A stretch of 64,000 bases of DNA from CAWCUU01 sp963798855 (lineage in GTDB: Bacteria > Gemmatimonadota > Gemmatimonadetes > Longimicrobiales > RSA9), in assembly GCA_963798855.1 (NCBI GenBank), contig CAWCUU010000003.1, positions 806,001 through 870,000 on the forward strand, in the 5' to 3' direction. Below the pieces are notes generated by a model. The model was not told the origin of the DNA. It searched no databases and worked only from the letters and a program-made list of their open reading frames with translations. Below are positions 42,414-52,417 of the stretch, one piece after another (the first letter of the stretch is position 1; the number at the start of each line of letters is the position of its first letter). The position numbers and the translations under genes were made by a program.

Positions 42414-44039
42414 ATGCGAAACGTAGTGCATCCCATCGCCACCACCCTTGTCTTCCTCGCCCTCGCCGGCTGCAACGATCGGCCGACGTCCCCGACGCAG
42501 CCGCCCGTGTCGGACCGTTCGGGGTCGAGTGGCTTTGGCGCCGTCACGAATGCGCAGGTGCCGCCCGGCTACTTCCTGGCCCCCATCGCCAGGGGGCTGG
42601 ACTTCCCGACGGCCGTGGCCATGTCGGACGATCAGATCTGGGTCGCGGAAGCGGGTATCCTGCCGGGAATGCCACCGAAGGTGAAGGAGATCGACGCGAG
42701 TGGTCAGACGACGACGATCCTGGATGGCTCGCAGATGGGCAGCCGGCTGCTCGGTCCGCTGACGGATGTGACGTACCACGACGGCTGGCTGTGGATCACG
42801 CACCGGCAGACGGGCGTGAACGGCTGGGCGGTCGGCGCGATCTCGAAGTTCCAGCCGGACGATCCCATGGGCACGTTCACGACGGTGCTGACGAACCTGC
42901 CGTCGGCGGGGGACCACTACACGGAGGAGGTGGTGTTCGACGACGCCGGTCGCGGGTACTTCGCGCAGGGCTCGGCGACGAACTCGGGCGTGGTGGGTGC
43001 CGACAACGGATGGGCGAACGAGTCCCCCGCCTTCCACGACTTTGCCGCGAAGCCGATGGTGCTGAACGGCAAGAGCTACACGACCGCGGTGCCGTTCCCG
43101 CCGCTCGACCCGAGCGCGAGCGAGCTCACCGGTCCGTTCCTGCCCTTCGGCACCCCCGCCGCGCCGGGCATGGTCATCCCGGCCGTGCCGGACGAGGGCA
43201 TCGTCGCGGGCAACGGCACCGTCTACTCCTTCGACGCGACGGCGGCGGACGCGACGGGCAGCCTGCGGCTGGAGGGCTGGGGCTTCCGCAATCCGTACGG
43301 CATCGGCCTGGACCCGAACGACCCCGGCACGCTGTTCGTGACGAACAACGGGGCGGACACGCGCGGCCGGGCGGGCGAGACGATGCTGCCGATCGACGAG
43401 GAGGACATCACGATCATCGAGTCGCGGCCGATCGACGAGGAGTTCGACGACTTCTTCACGATCCGGATCGGCGGCGATGAGGAGTTCTTCGGCTGGCCGG
43501 ACTTCTTCCACGACCCGGACGACGGCGAGGTGCTGCCGGTGACGGACGAGGAGTTCTGCGAAGAGCTGGACCCGTGTCCCGAGTTCGTGCTCGACGCCGG
43601 CTTCCGCAACAGCCTGGACGTCGAGGACGCGTTCACGGAGCTCGGCTATCATACCTCCGCGAACAAGTTCGATTTCTCGACGGACCATCACTTCGGCTTC
43701 GACGGCCAGGCGTTCGTCGCGGAGACGGGCTCCTTCATCCCCGTGACCGGAGCCACGGAGTTCACGGGCTACAAGGTCGTGCGCGTGGATCGCTCCGGTG
43801 GTGTGACCGACTTCATCGTCAACACGGGCGATTCGCCGGCGACGCTGTTCGATCCGGACGGCTTCGACAAGCCCATCGACGTGAAGTTCCGCAACGACGC
43901 GATGTTCATCGTCGACTTCGGCGCCTTCGAGCCGGGCCTCGGGATCGTCGATCCTGGCAGCGGCAAGCTGTGGGTGGCGTGCCACGGCGCGGGCGCGTGC
44001 AAGAAGCTGGGGCTTTCGACGAGCCTCGCCTCCAGGTAG
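42414..44039 (+). CDS. Glucose/sorbosone dehydrogenase-like beta-propeller lipoprotein
   Basis: 541-aa lipoprotein (signal FLALAGC). The start ATG 42414 follows GGAGGT. The propeller fold is recognised from GLDFPTAVAMSDDQIWVAEA, LTDVTYHDGWLWITHRQ, GSLRLEGWGFRNPYGIGLDP (the family's G-x-RNP-x-G signature), GTLFVTNNGADTRGRAGE and HHFGFDGQAFVAETGSF. Soluble-type PQQ-dependent sugar dehydrogenases share this signature; here the PQQ-contact residues cannot be verified by eye. An acidic stretch (LPIDEEDITI, PIDEEFDDFF) could bind calcium. Extracytoplasmic. Confidence 0.82.
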   Translation: MRNVVHPIATTLVFLALAGCNDRPTSPTQPPVSDRSGSSGFGAVTNAQVPPGYFLAPIARGLDFPTAVAMSDDQIWVAEAGILPGMPPKVKEIDASGQTTTILDGSQMGSRLLGPLTDVTYHDGWLWITHRQTGVNGWAVGAISKFQPDDPMGTFTTVLTNLPSAGDHYTEEVVFDDAGRGYFAQGSATNSGVVGADNGWANESPAFHDFAAKPMVLNGKSYTTAVPFPPLDPSASELTGPFLPFGTPAAPGMVIPAVPDEGIVAGNGTVYSFDATAADATGSLRLEGWGFRNPYGIGLDPNDPGTLFVTNNGADTRGRAGETMLPIDEEDITIIESRPIDEEFDDFFTIRIGGDEEFFGWPDFFHDPDDGEVLPVTDEEFCEELDPCPEFVLDAGFRNSLDVEDAFTELGYHTSANKFDFSTDHHFGFDGQAFVAETGSFIPVTGATEFTGYKVVRVDRSGGVTDFIVNTGDSPATLFDPDGFDKPIDVKFRNDAMFIVDFGAFEPGLGIVDPGSGKLWVACHGAGACKKLGLSTSLASR

Positions 44040-44068
44040 GCAAAGGGGTGCGGCGCGCGGGGCGCGGC

Positions 44069-45007
44069 TCAGCCGGAGCCGCGCTCCGCCGGCCCGCCGA
44101 TCGTGTTCAGCCGCACGATCCAGGCGCACAGCTCGTGTGCGCTCTCCCTCGAGATCGACGGGGAATGGGGGAACGCGAGTCGCAGCGGCCGCTCGCCGAT
44201 CCGCTGTCGGGCCGCGCGCGTGAGGAATACCTTCGCATCGCTGCCCAGGCGATCGACGGCCGCGCGGTCTCCGGCGAGCACGACGCGCAAGCGGTCGCCG
44301 TAGCCGTCGAACATGGCGTGCAGCCGCTCGCCGAAGCGGGGGTCGGCGACCACGAACGTCGCACCGCCGCCGCGGAGCGCCGCCTCGACGGCTTCGACCA
44401 GGCTCGCGTTCAGATGCGCGACGATGACGGGCCGTTTCACGGCGGCGACCGCCCGCTCCACGAGTGTGGCGTGGAAGGACGTCGTGACGACCAGGTCCGC
44501 CGGGGCGAGCTCCGCCTCGAGGGTCTCGACCGCGGCCCGCATGGCATTCACCTTGGGCGGGCGCACACCGAAGGTGTCCAGCCCGAAATCGTTGGCCAGC
44601 TCGGTGACGAGGCCGGTCGTCTGGTCCTCGTTCGATTCCACGACGGCGCAGCGGAGCGTCCGCCGCCGGGTGCACCGATGCACCAGCCCCGGCAGCTCGG
44701 GAACCGACCAGCGCCGCACCCATCCGGCCGTCAGCACATCGGTCAGCCAGCGCCCCGTCTCCGCGAACAGCTCCTCGTTCAGCCGGCCCTGGTCCGCGAC
44801 GTACATTCCGGAGCGCGGACGGATCTCCACCAGTCCCTCCCGCGCCAGCTCGCGATACGCCGCCGCGACGACGCGGTGGTCGACGCCGGTTTCCCGCTTC
44901 ACCTCGCGCACGCTGGGCAGCCGACTGCCCGAGCGCAGATGCCCCAGGTGCAGCCCGGCCACGATCCGCTGCCGCAGCCGATCCACGACATCGTAATCCG
45001 GATTCAT
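44069..45007 (-). CDS. GntR-type winged-helix regulator with ligand-binding domain
   Basis: 312-aa regulator. The GntR HTH is clear: LRQRIVAGLHLGHLRSGSRL, PSVREVKRETGVDHRVVAAA, YRELAREGLVEIRPRSGMYV. The C-terminal ~200 residues alternate beta and alpha (LRCAVVESNEDQTTGLVTEL, LAPADLVVTTSFHATLVERA, RPVIVAHLNASLVEAVEAAL), like a periplasmic-binding-type or LacI-type effector domain rather than FCD or UTRA. Convergent with the propeller gene, 29 nt apart. Target unknown. Confidence 0.88.
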   Translation of the reverse strand: MNPDYDVVDRLRQRIVAGLHLGHLRSGSRLPSVREVKRETGVDHRVVAAAYRELAREGLVEIRPRSGMYVADQGRLNEELFAETGRWLTDVLTAGWVRRWSVPELPGLVHRCTRRRTLRCAVVESNEDQTTGLVTELANDFGLDTFGVRPPKVNAMRAAVETLEAELAPADLVVTTSFHATLVERAVAAVKRPVIVAHLNASLVEAVEAALRGGGATFVVADPRFGERLHAMFDGYGDRLRVVLAGDRAAVDRLGSDAKVFLTRAARQRIGERPLRLAFPHSPSISRESAHELCAWIVRLNTIGGPAERGSG

Positions 45008-45282
45008 GCTCGCTTCCCTCGCCGGCGCGTTCCTTCTCCTCTTCGGCCCGCCTCCAGAATACGCGCTTCTAGCCGCACGCGTGCGGGAGGCCCGCCCTTC
45101 CTCAGGGCCCTCCGCACCTCCGCCTCATTCGTGTCACGCCTTCCCCGCTACCGTTTCGATCTCCCATCCTCGCCCGCATCCTGGTTGACGCCGGCGTCCC
45201 GAGAATCCAACGTGAGAACCGGCCACCGCAAGGTGACCCGCTCGACCCGCCGCCCTACGCTCCGCGTCCCGGCGAGGCTCCG

Positions 45283-46878
45283 ATGAACGTGCTGCTCTTC
45301 TCCATGCCGGATTCCTTCGAGCACATGCCGTCGCTGGTGATCCGCCTGCCGAACGGCGCGCTCCCCTCCCTGGCCGCGAACGTGGACGCGCACCACCGCG
45401 TCGGCGTCGCCGATCTCGTGCTCGTGCAGGCGCGCGTGCGCGAGACGGTCGAGCGCCTCGTGCGCGAGTGGAGGCCCGATGTGGTCGGGCTCTCGGTCAT
45501 GACGTTCCAGCGGCCGACCGCTCACCGCCTCGTGCGGCTGCTGCGCGCGCTCCGCCCGGGCGTCCGCCTGGTCGTCGGCGGCTACGACGCCAGCCTCGAG
45601 CCTACAGCCTATATGGATGCGGAGGACGGCGCGGATTTCATCGTGCGCGGCGAAGGCGAGTCCACGTTCCGCGAGCTGCTGCGCGCGATCGAGGCCGGTG
45701 GCGGGTACGCGCGGATCGCGGGGCTGACGTATCGTGCCGAGGGCCGCTACGTCCGCAACCCGGATCGACCACCCGCCGATCTGGACGGCGGGGATATCCG
45801 GCCGCCCGCGCGGGACGCGCGCATGCTCTCCGGCTACACGGTCCTCGGCCGGCCGGTCGACGTGGTCGAGACCTCTCGCGGCTGCACGTTCGATTGCAGC
45901 TTCTGCTCGATCATCGAGATGCGCGGCCGAAACTTCCACCGATACCCACTCGAGCGGGTCCTCGACGACATCCGCGATGCCCGCGCGCGCGGCGCGCGCG
46001 TCATCTTCCTGGTGGACGACAACATCGTGCTGGACGTGAGGCGCTTCGAGGCGCTGTGCCGCGGCATCGTCGACAGCGGCCTCGACGACCTCGACTACGC
46101 CGTGCAGGCGATGACCTCCACCCTCGCGAACCACGGCGAGAGCCTCGCCCCGCTCATGCGCCGCGCCGGCTTCCGCTACGTCTTCCTCGGCATCGAGAAC
46201 GTGCTCGAGGGGGACCTGGCGTTCCTCCGCGCGCGTCGCAAGAACACCCGCCGCGTCGCCGGGCGCAGCGCCGGCAATGCCGCGCTCGAGGCGATCCGCC
46301 ACGTCCACCGCAACGGGATGGTGGTCATCGGCGGGCTGATCGTGGGCAACCCCGACGACACCGCCGAGTCCATCGAGGCGAACCTCGACTTCGCCCGTCG
46401 CCACATCGACTGGCCCTACATCCAGCACCCAATGCCGTACCCGGGCACCCCCATGACCGTCGATTTCCGCGCGCGCGGACTCATCGAGAGCGAGCGCGTC
46501 GGGGAGTACGACGGAACCACCGCCGTCGTCAGGACGCGCCACCTCTCGCGCGAGGAGGTGACGTTTCTGCGCTGGAGGGCCGAGCGCTGGATGAAGGTGC
46601 GCTTCCTGCCCGCCGCGCTCCGTCACGACCCGATCTTCGTGCTGCGCAACGCCCCCCGGCTGCTCGCCCACACGTTCCGCGGCAGCACCTGGCGCACGTG
46701 GCTCCGCCTCGAGGACGAGCGGCAGGCGTTCCGCCGCTACTGCGCGATCCGGGAGCGCGAGCGCATCTTCCTGGACGAGTCGGTTGTCGGTGCGGACCGC
46801 CACATTGCCTCCGCCGGCGGGCGGTCGCCCGCCGACGAGCCGACCGCCGACGCGACTCCAATGCGAGCCCTCCCATGA
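45283..46878 (+). CDS. B12-binding-domain radical SAM protein
   Basis: 531-aa protein of the B12-binding radical SAM superfamily. The N-terminal Rossmann-like cobalamin domain (VREWRPDVVGLSVMTFQRPT, RPGVRLVVGGYDASLEPTAY, GADFIVRGEGESTFRELL) is followed by the radical SAM motif SRGCTFDCSFCSIIEMRG (C-x3-C-x2-C), RVIFLVDDNIVLDVRRFEAL, FRYVFLGIENVLEGDLAFLR and YPGTPM. Many members methylate or rearrange lipids, hopanoids or tetrapyrroles; the substrate is not evident. The stop overlaps the downstream HD gene start (ATGA), so the two are coupled. Confidence 0.92.
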   Translation: MNVLLFSMPDSFEHMPSLVIRLPNGALPSLAANVDAHHRVGVADLVLVQARVRETVERLVREWRPDVVGLSVMTFQRPTAHRLVRLLRALRPGVRLVVGGYDASLEPTAYMDAEDGADFIVRGEGESTFRELLRAIEAGGGYARIAGLTYRAEGRYVRNPDRPPADLDGGDIRPPARDARMLSGYTVLGRPVDVVETSRGCTFDCSFCSIIEMRGRNFHRYPLERVLDDIRDARARGARVIFLVDDNIVLDVRRFEALCRGIVDSGLDDLDYAVQAMTSTLANHGESLAPLMRRAGFRYVFLGIENVLEGDLAFLRARRKNTRRVAGRSAGNAALEAIRHVHRNGMVVIGGLIVGNPDDTAESIEANLDFARRHIDWPYIQHPMPYPGTPMTVDFRARGLIESERVGEYDGTTAVVRTRHLSREEVTFLRWRAERWMKVRFLPAALRHDPIFVLRNAPRLLAHTFRGSTWRTWLRLEDERQAFRRYCAIRERERIFLDESVVGADRHIASAGGRSPADEPTADATPMRALP

Positions 46879-47441
46879 CCGACTCCGCGACGATCTTCCC
46901 GGTGCTCGAGGCCCTCGACTTCGCCGCGCACAAGCACCGCGAGCAGCGTCGCAAGGGCGTCGAGGCGTCGCCTTACGTGAACCACCTGATCGAGGCCGCG
47001 AGGCTGCTCGCGGAGCACGGCGTCACCGACCTCGTGACCCTCCAGGCCGCGATCCTCCACGACACGATCGAGGACACGAAGACCACCGCCGCCGAGCTCG
47101 AGGCCGAGTTCGGGCCCGAGGTCCGAGCGGTCGTCGAGGAGGTCACCGACGACAAGACGCTGGAGAAGCGTGAGCGGAAGCGGAAGCAGATCGAGCACGC
47201 GCCGCACCTCTCCGAACGCGCGAAGCTGGTGAAGATCGCGGACAAGATCTCCAACGTCCGTGGCGTCGTCCACCACCCGCCCGCGAAGTGGTCGATCGAG
47301 CGCCGCCGCGATTATCTCGCCTGGACGCGCGAGGTCGTCGACGGCTGCCGCGGCTGCAACCCCGAGCTCGAGGCGCTCTACGACCAGGAGCTGAAAGCGG
47401 GGCGGCGGGCGCTGAAGCGCGAGGCCGCACGAACGCCCTGA
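46875..47441 (+). CDS. HD-domain protein, MESH1/RelA-SpoT-hydrolase-like
   Basis: 188-aa stand-alone HD phosphohydrolase. The SpoT-type hydrolase signature is complete: LDFAAHKHREQRRKGVEASP, YVNHLIEAARLLAEHGV, LQAAILHDTIEDTKTTAAEL (HD plus ED) and ERAKLVKIADKISNVRGVVH (K-x-ADK-x-SN). It lacks a synthetase domain, so it should degrade (p)ppGpp or another nucleotide such as NADPH, as MESH1 does. Its ATG overlaps the radical SAM stop, an unusual coupling. Confidence 0.92.
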   Translation: MTDSATIFPVLEALDFAAHKHREQRRKGVEASPYVNHLIEAARLLAEHGVTDLVTLQAAILHDTIEDTKTTAAELEAEFGPEVRAVVEEVTDDKTLEKRERKRKQIEHAPHLSERAKLVKIADKISNVRGVVHHPPAKWSIERRRDYLAWTREVVDGCRGCNPELEALYDQELKAGRRALKREAARTP

Positions 47442-47529
47442 GGCAGCAATCCACCTAGCCCTAGCCCTTGCCCCTGCCCTAGCCCTGCTACGCTGTAGGC
47501 TTCGCCCCCCGCTCGCGCGTTCCACTGTC

Positions 47530-48288
47530 ATGCGACGACGAGAATTCCTCCGCCTCGGCGCCGCCGCGCTCGCCGGCACCGCTCTCGGCTGCGGCGGCCG
47601 GGACCCGATCGAGCCGACGTTCCAGCAGAAGCTCGGCAAGCTGTCGGCGCGGCCCGGCTCGCCCTCGGGCTCGCTGTTCGTGCCCGGCAAGCACGCGCTC
47701 GGCATCGCCGACCGCGACGCGTACGTCTACCTCCCGCCCGGCCACGACGCGTCGGTCCCCGCGCCGCTCGTCGCGCTCTTCCACGGCGCCGGCGGCAGCG
47801 TCGACAGCTGGGCGACTCCCTACGCGCACGCCGACCGCCTCGGCCTCGTGCTGCTGATCGCGCAGTCGCAGGACGCGACGTGGGACCTCGTGCGAGGCGG
47901 CTACGGCGTCGACGTCGCCACGCTCGACCGCGCGCTCGAGATCACGTTCTCGCGCTGCGCGATCGATGCCGCCGCCGTCACGTTCCTCGGCTTCTCCGAC
48001 GGCGCCTCCTACGCGCTCTCGCTCGGCACATACAACGGCGACCTGGTGAGCCGCGCTGTCGCCTTCTCCGCCGGCTTCTGGGAGGGCCTCCGCTCCGAGC
48101 CGAAGCCGCGCATCTTCATGTCGCACGGCACCGCCGATCCGATCCTGCCGATCGACGCGACCGGGCGCGTCATCGCGGACGAGCTGCGCGGCAACGGCTA
48201 CGACCTCACGTTCGTCGAGTTCGACGGCGGCCACGAGGTCCCGCCCGAGATCAGCGAGGCGGCCTTCGACTGGATCGCTGCGGCGTAG
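47530..48288 (+). CDS. Exported alpha/beta hydrolase (esterase/depolymerase-like)
   Basis: 252-aa protein with a Tat/lipoprotein-like N-terminus (MRRREFLRLGAAALAGTALG then Cys). The hydrolase core: LVALFHGAGGSVDSWATPYA, nucleophile elbow FLGFSDGASYALSLG, Asp in MSHGTADPILPID and His in FDGGHEVPPEI. It resembles PHB-depolymerase or feruloyl-esterase-type carboxylesterases. The preceding gap holds only short TAGCCC/TGCCC-type simple repeats. A 48309-48331 hairpin follows the stop. Confidence 0.85.
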   Translation: MRRREFLRLGAAALAGTALGCGGRDPIEPTFQQKLGKLSARPGSPSGSLFVPGKHALGIADRDAYVYLPPGHDASVPAPLVALFHGAGGSVDSWATPYAHADRLGLVLLIAQSQDATWDLVRGGYGVDVATLDRALEITFSRCAIDAAAVTFLGFSDGASYALSLGTYNGDLVSRAVAFSAGFWEGLRSEPKPRIFMSHGTADPILPIDATGRVIADELRGNGYDLTFVEFDGGHEVPPEISEAAFDWIAAA

Positions 48289-48308
48289 CCCCGGCACCCC
48301 GGCCGCTG

Positions 48309-48331
48309 GAACGGCTTTCGCGGAGCCGTTC
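48309..48331. terminator. Short hairpin after esterase gene
   Basis: GAACGGCT (48309-48316) and AGCCGTTC (48324-48331) form a perfect 8-bp stem with a 7-nt loop, 20 nt after the esterase stop and 39 nt before the phosphodiesterase start. No U-run. Weak terminator or mRNA-processing structure. Confidence 0.35.
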
Positions 48332-48369
48332 GTCGCGCAGCTTGCCGTGAATCTCCACCGGGGCGGAGC

Positions 48370-49662
48370 GTGCACAGCGATCTCCGACGCCGAGCCGAGC
48401 ACGTCGTCGTCGTCTCGATCGACGGGCTGAAGCCGGAATACTACCTCGACGAGCGCCGGCCGACGCCCGCGATCCGATCGCTCATGCGGCGGGGCGCGCA
48501 CGCGGCGGCCGTGCGCGCTATCTTCCCGTCGCTCACCTACCCATCGCACGTCACAATGGTGACCGGCGCGCTGCCCGCGCGACACGGCGTGTGCGCGAAC
48601 CAGGCGATCGAGCCGGTGGAGAACCCGCCGTGGCTGAAGGACGCGAGCCTGATCCGCGTGCCGGCGCTCTGGGACGTCGTACGCGACGCCGGCGGCACGA
48701 CCGCTTCGCTGAACTGGCCGATCACCGTCGGCGGCGCGATCGACTGGAACCTGCCGGACGTGTGGCCCGGGAGCGACGACGCCGTCGTGCGCGCAATGGC
48801 GGAAGCGAGCGAGCCGGCCGGACTCCTGGCCGAGCTCGAGCGGGAGGCCGCGGGCAAGCTGAAGGTCGACAACTTCAGCAGCGATCTCCTCGCCCACGAC
48901 CTCCGGCTCGCCGCGATGGCGGCCTATCTGTTCGAGCAGCACCGCCCCACGCTGCTGCTCGTGCACCTGGAGGCGGTCGTCCAGATTCCGCAGCGGACCG
49001 GCTGGGGCAGCCCGCGCCGCGCGTCCGCCATCGCCTGCGCGGACGTCGTCGTGGCGTCGCTGCTCGAGGCCATCGAGCGCGCCGGAGCCCGGGATGACAC
49101 CGCGATCGTGGTCGCCGGCGACCACGGCATGACCGAGGTGCACACGCAGCTGCGCCCCAACGTCTGGCTCGTGCGCGCGGGCCTGCGCCCGGAGAGCTTC
49201 ACCGGCGACGACGACTGGGACGCGTTCTTCCACGCGCTCGGCGGCAGCTCGCTGCTGCGCGTGCGCCCGCCGGTCGTGAAGAACGCCGCCGCGGTCCGCC
49301 GCATCCTCGAAGAGCTGCCGCCCGGCATCCGCCAGGCGCTGCGCATCGTCGAGCGCGACGAGCTGGACGCGCTCGGAAGCGACGCGGACTCCCCCTTCGC
49401 GCTCGCCGTCTCGCCCGGCTTCGTCCTCGATCGCCGCGCCGAGGGGCCGGACCTGCAGCCGAACCCCGGCATGAGCCACGGGCATCACCCCGACGAGCCC
49501 GACATGAACACCGGCTTCGTCGCGGCCGGTCCGGGCGTCCGGCCCGGCGCGGTCGCACCGGTCCTGCCGCTCACGGCCGTCGCTCCATTCATCGCCGGAC
49601 TGCTCGGCCTCGACCTCGCCGCCCCCGACGGTGAGCTCTACCCCGGGCTGCTGGACGACTGA
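48370..49662 (+). CDS. Type I phosphodiesterase/nucleotide pyrophosphatase family protein
   Basis: 430-aa alkaline-phosphatase-superfamily enzyme. VVVVSIDGLKPEYYLDE supplies the first metal Asp. FPSLTYPSHVTMVTGALPAR holds the nucleophilic Thr. IVVAGDHGMTEVHTQLRPNV gives the Asp-His metal pair and PGMSHGHHPDEPDMNTGFVA the C-terminal His. No signal peptide is evident from the chosen GTG at 48370. Substrates of the family are nucleotide or lipid phosphodiesters. Intact frame and normal length. Confidence 0.9.
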   Translation: MHSDLRRRAEHVVVVSIDGLKPEYYLDERRPTPAIRSLMRRGAHAAAVRAIFPSLTYPSHVTMVTGALPARHGVCANQAIEPVENPPWLKDASLIRVPALWDVVRDAGGTTASLNWPITVGGAIDWNLPDVWPGSDDAVVRAMAEASEPAGLLAELEREAAGKLKVDNFSSDLLAHDLRLAAMAAYLFEQHRPTLLLVHLEAVVQIPQRTGWGSPRRASAIACADVVVASLLEAIERAGARDDTAIVVAGDHGMTEVHTQLRPNVWLVRAGLRPESFTGDDDWDAFFHALGGSSLLRVRPPVVKNAAAVRRILEELPPGIRQALRIVERDELDALGSDADSPFALAVSPGFVLDRRAEGPDLQPNPGMSHGHHPDEPDMNTGFVAAGPGVRPGAVAPVLPLTAVAPFIAGLLGLDLAAPDGELYPGLLDD

Positions 49663-49822
49663 GTCCCCACCCCTCGGCCTCCTCCTGACGCGGCCGGCGG
49701 ATAGGCGAGGATCGGGAATTTTCCCGACGCGATGGCCGCCTCCTGCCGACAGACACGCGGCCGCGTCCGAACGATCTTCCCCGAGCGGCGGTAGACCGCC
49801 GGGAATCTGCGAGGAGGACGCC

Positions 49823-50572
49823 ATGGCCACGATCGAGAGGATCACCACCCGGCCGCACCAGGTACCGCCACCCGCCCCCCTCGGCGACCAGGTCCGCCGG
49901 TTCTTCCTCGTCTACGGCATCCTCTCGTCGGTGCTGTACGTCGCCACCGATCTGGTCGGCGGCCTCCGCTACGAGGGCTACAGCTTCCTCTCCCGCACCG
50001 TGAGCGAGCTGTCCGCGATCGGCGCGCCGTCCAGGCCGATCGTCGTGCCCTTCTTCCTCGCGTATGCGCTCCTCGCGATCGCGCTCGGCTTCTCCGTCCG
50101 CGCGTCCACGGCGCGCCAGCGCGCGCTGCGCGTCACCGGCGCGCTGCTCGTCGCCTACGGATTCGTCTGCCTGCTCGGCCCGTTCGTCCCGATGCACATG
50201 CGCGGCGTGGAACCGACGCTCACCGACACCATGCACATCGTCCTGACCGGCGTGATCGTCCTCGTGATCCTGCTGTCCATCGCGTTCGGCGCCTCCGCGG
50301 CCGGCAGACGCTTTCAGCTCTACTCGATCGCGACGCTCGTGACGGTGCTCGTGTTCGGCCTGCTCACCGGCGTGGAGGGTCCCCGCATCGCCGCGAACCA
50401 GCCCACGCCGTGGGTCGGGCTCACCGAGCGGGTCACCATCTACGCATGGCTGCTCTGGGTCGCGGTGCTCGCCCTGATCCTGCTGCGCCGCCGCGCTTAC
50501 GGCGGCCGCGGCCGCTCGGTGGTCGGTCCGCCGCCGACGGACAGGGCGCGCGAGTGGCTCGGCGTGGCCTGA
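49823..50572 (+). CDS. DUF998 family membrane protein
   Basis: 249-aa integral membrane protein with about six helices (FFLVYGILSSVLYVATDLVG, PFFLAYALLAIALGFSV, VTGALLVAYGFVCLLGPFVP, IVLTGVIVLVILLSIAFG, LVTVLVFGLLTGVEGP, IYAWLLWVAVLALILLRR) and the DUF998 marker YSFLSRTVSELSAIGAPSRP. ATG 49823 follows GAGGAGG. About 100 nt upstream lies the palindrome TCGGGAA-TT-TTCCCGA (49712-49727), a possible operator. Function unknown. Confidence 0.88.
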   Translation: MATIERITTRPHQVPPPAPLGDQVRRFFLVYGILSSVLYVATDLVGGLRYEGYSFLSRTVSELSAIGAPSRPIVVPFFLAYALLAIALGFSVRASTARQRALRVTGALLVAYGFVCLLGPFVPMHMRGVEPTLTDTMHIVLTGVIVLVILLSIAFGASAAGRRFQLYSIATLVTVLVFGLLTGVEGPRIAANQPTPWVGLTERVTIYAWLLWVAVLALILLRRRAYGGRGRSVVGPPPTDRAREWLGVA

Positions 50573-50718
50573 GGCTCACTCCCCGGCGCGACGGCTCCTT
50601 CCACTCCTCTCCCGCTTTCCCGACGGCGGTTGCGATCGCGCGCGCAACCGCTACCGTAGCGTCTGAAGCTCCCGACGGCAGGCCCCACCGCCGCGCGCGC
50701 CCTCGACTTCGGAGACCC

Positions 50719-52417
50719 ATGGACCGCCGCACCTTCGTCCGCACCTCCGCCCTCGCCGCAGCCGGAACGCTCGTCCCCCCCGCGCTCGCGCCCGCCCCCG
50801 CGCTCGCCCAAGCGCGCGCAAGCGCGCGCCGCGCCGACCTCGTGCTCCGCGGCGCGACCGTCTTCGATGGCAGCGGCGCGCCCGGCCGCGAGCTGGACAT
50901 CGCCGTGACCGGCGACCGCATCTCCGCGATCGGCCCGCGCCTGCCGGCCGGCGCCGAGGAGATCGACCTGCGCGGCCTCGCGCTCGCGCCGGGCTTCATC
51001 GACATCCACTCGCACGCCGACCTGCCGCTGTTCATCGAGCCGAAGGCGGAGAGCCGCATCCGCCAGGGCGTCACGCTCGAGGTCGTCGGCCAGGACGGCA
51101 GCTCCGTCGGGCCGTGGTCGGAGGACGAGTACCAGGCAACGCGCCGGCGCTACCACGAGCGCTACGGCGTCGACATCGACTTCCGCGACCCACCCGGCTT
51201 CCTCGCCGCGATCGACCGGCTGCGCCCCGCGGTCAACGTCGCCAGCATGGTCGGCAACGGCACCGTGCGCGGCCTCGTCGTCGGCGACGAGAACCGCCCC
51301 GCGACCGAAGCGGAGCTGGCGCGGATGAAGGAGGAGGTCCGCAAGGCGATGAGCGGCGGCTGCGTCGGCGCTCTCCAGCGGCCTCGAGTACACGCCGTCC
51401 GGCTTCGCCGACACCGCCGAGCTCGGCGCGCTCGCGTCGGTGCTGAAGGGCACCGGCTACCGCTACGCGTCGCACATGCGCAACGAGGACGACCGGCTGC
51501 TCGGCGCGATCGAGGAGGCGATCCTCGTCGGCCGGCTCGGCGGCGTGCCCGTCGAAGTCTCGCACCTGAAGGCGCAGGGCAAGCGCAACTGGTGGAAGGA
51601 GGACGCCGCCCTCGACCTCTTCGAGAAGGCGCGGGCCGACGGCGTCGACGTCGCGTTCGACGTCTACCCCTACACCGCCTACCAGACCGGCCTGTCCAAC
51701 CTCTTCCCCACGGCGCTGCGCGCGGGCGGCACCGACGCGTTCCTCGCGCGCCTGCGCGACCCGGCGACGGCCGCGCAACTCGAGGCCGCGTGCCGCGCGA
51801 AGGTCGAGCTGCTCGGCGACTGGAACGCCGTGCAGATCACCTCCGCCGGCGAGTCCGCCGCCTGGGCCAACGGCCGGCGCATGGGCGACCTCGCCAGCGA
51901 GCGCGGCAAGGACCCGTACGCGCTGACCGTCGAGCTGCTCGAGGCGAGCCACGGCGGCGCCGGCATGATCGGCCACGCGATGGGCGAGGACAACGTCGAG
52001 AAGCTGATCGCCCACCCGCTCGCCGCGATCTGCTCCGACGGCGGCGCGTACGCCCCGTACGGTCCGCTCAGCACCGGCTCGCCGCACCCGCGCGGCTACG
52101 GCACCTTCCCCCGCGTGCTAGGCCGCTACGTCCGCGAGAAGAAGGCGCTCCCGCTCGAGGCCGCGATCCACAAGTGCACCGGCGAGCCCGCGCGACGCCT
52201 GCTGCTGAAGGACCGCGGCACGATCGCCGTCGGCGCGTTCGCCGACCTCGTCGCCTTCGACCCCGCCACCGTCGCCGACCGCGCGACGTACGAGAAGCCG
52301 CACCAGTACCCGGTCGGGATCCCGGTCGTCGTCGTGAACGGCGTCGTCACGCTGCGCGACGGCGAGCACACCGGGAAGCTGGGCGGGCGGGCGGTGAGAG
52401 GGCAGGCGAGGGTCTGA
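50719..52417 (+). CDS. N-acyl-D-amino-acid deacylase (amidohydrolase family), one frameshift
   Basis: Exported amidohydrolase with a Tat signal (MDRRTFVRTSALAAAGTLVP). The first part reads RRADLVLRGATVFDGSGAPG and APGFIDIHSHADLPLF (metal HxH). After a +1 shift near 51367 the frame continues with SGLEYTPSGFADTAELGALA, YASHMRNEDDRLLGAIEEAI, VPVEVSHLKAQGKRNWWKED, AICSDGGAYAPYGPLSTG and KCTGEPARRLLLKDRGTIAV. These are the D-aminoacylase/dihydroorotase-like motifs. It hydrolyses N-acyl-D-amino acids or related D-peptides outside the cytoplasm. The 236-nt gap after it contains nothing recognisable apart from an AT-richer CATAAAA stretch. Confidence 0.9.

Noticed and set aside
49712..49727. Terminator after the phosphodiesterase gene (TCGGGAA-TT-TTCCCGA)
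   Set aside because: A two-nt loop is too tight for an RNA hairpin terminator; a DNA palindrome or operator for the DUF998 gene is more likely, but unsupported.
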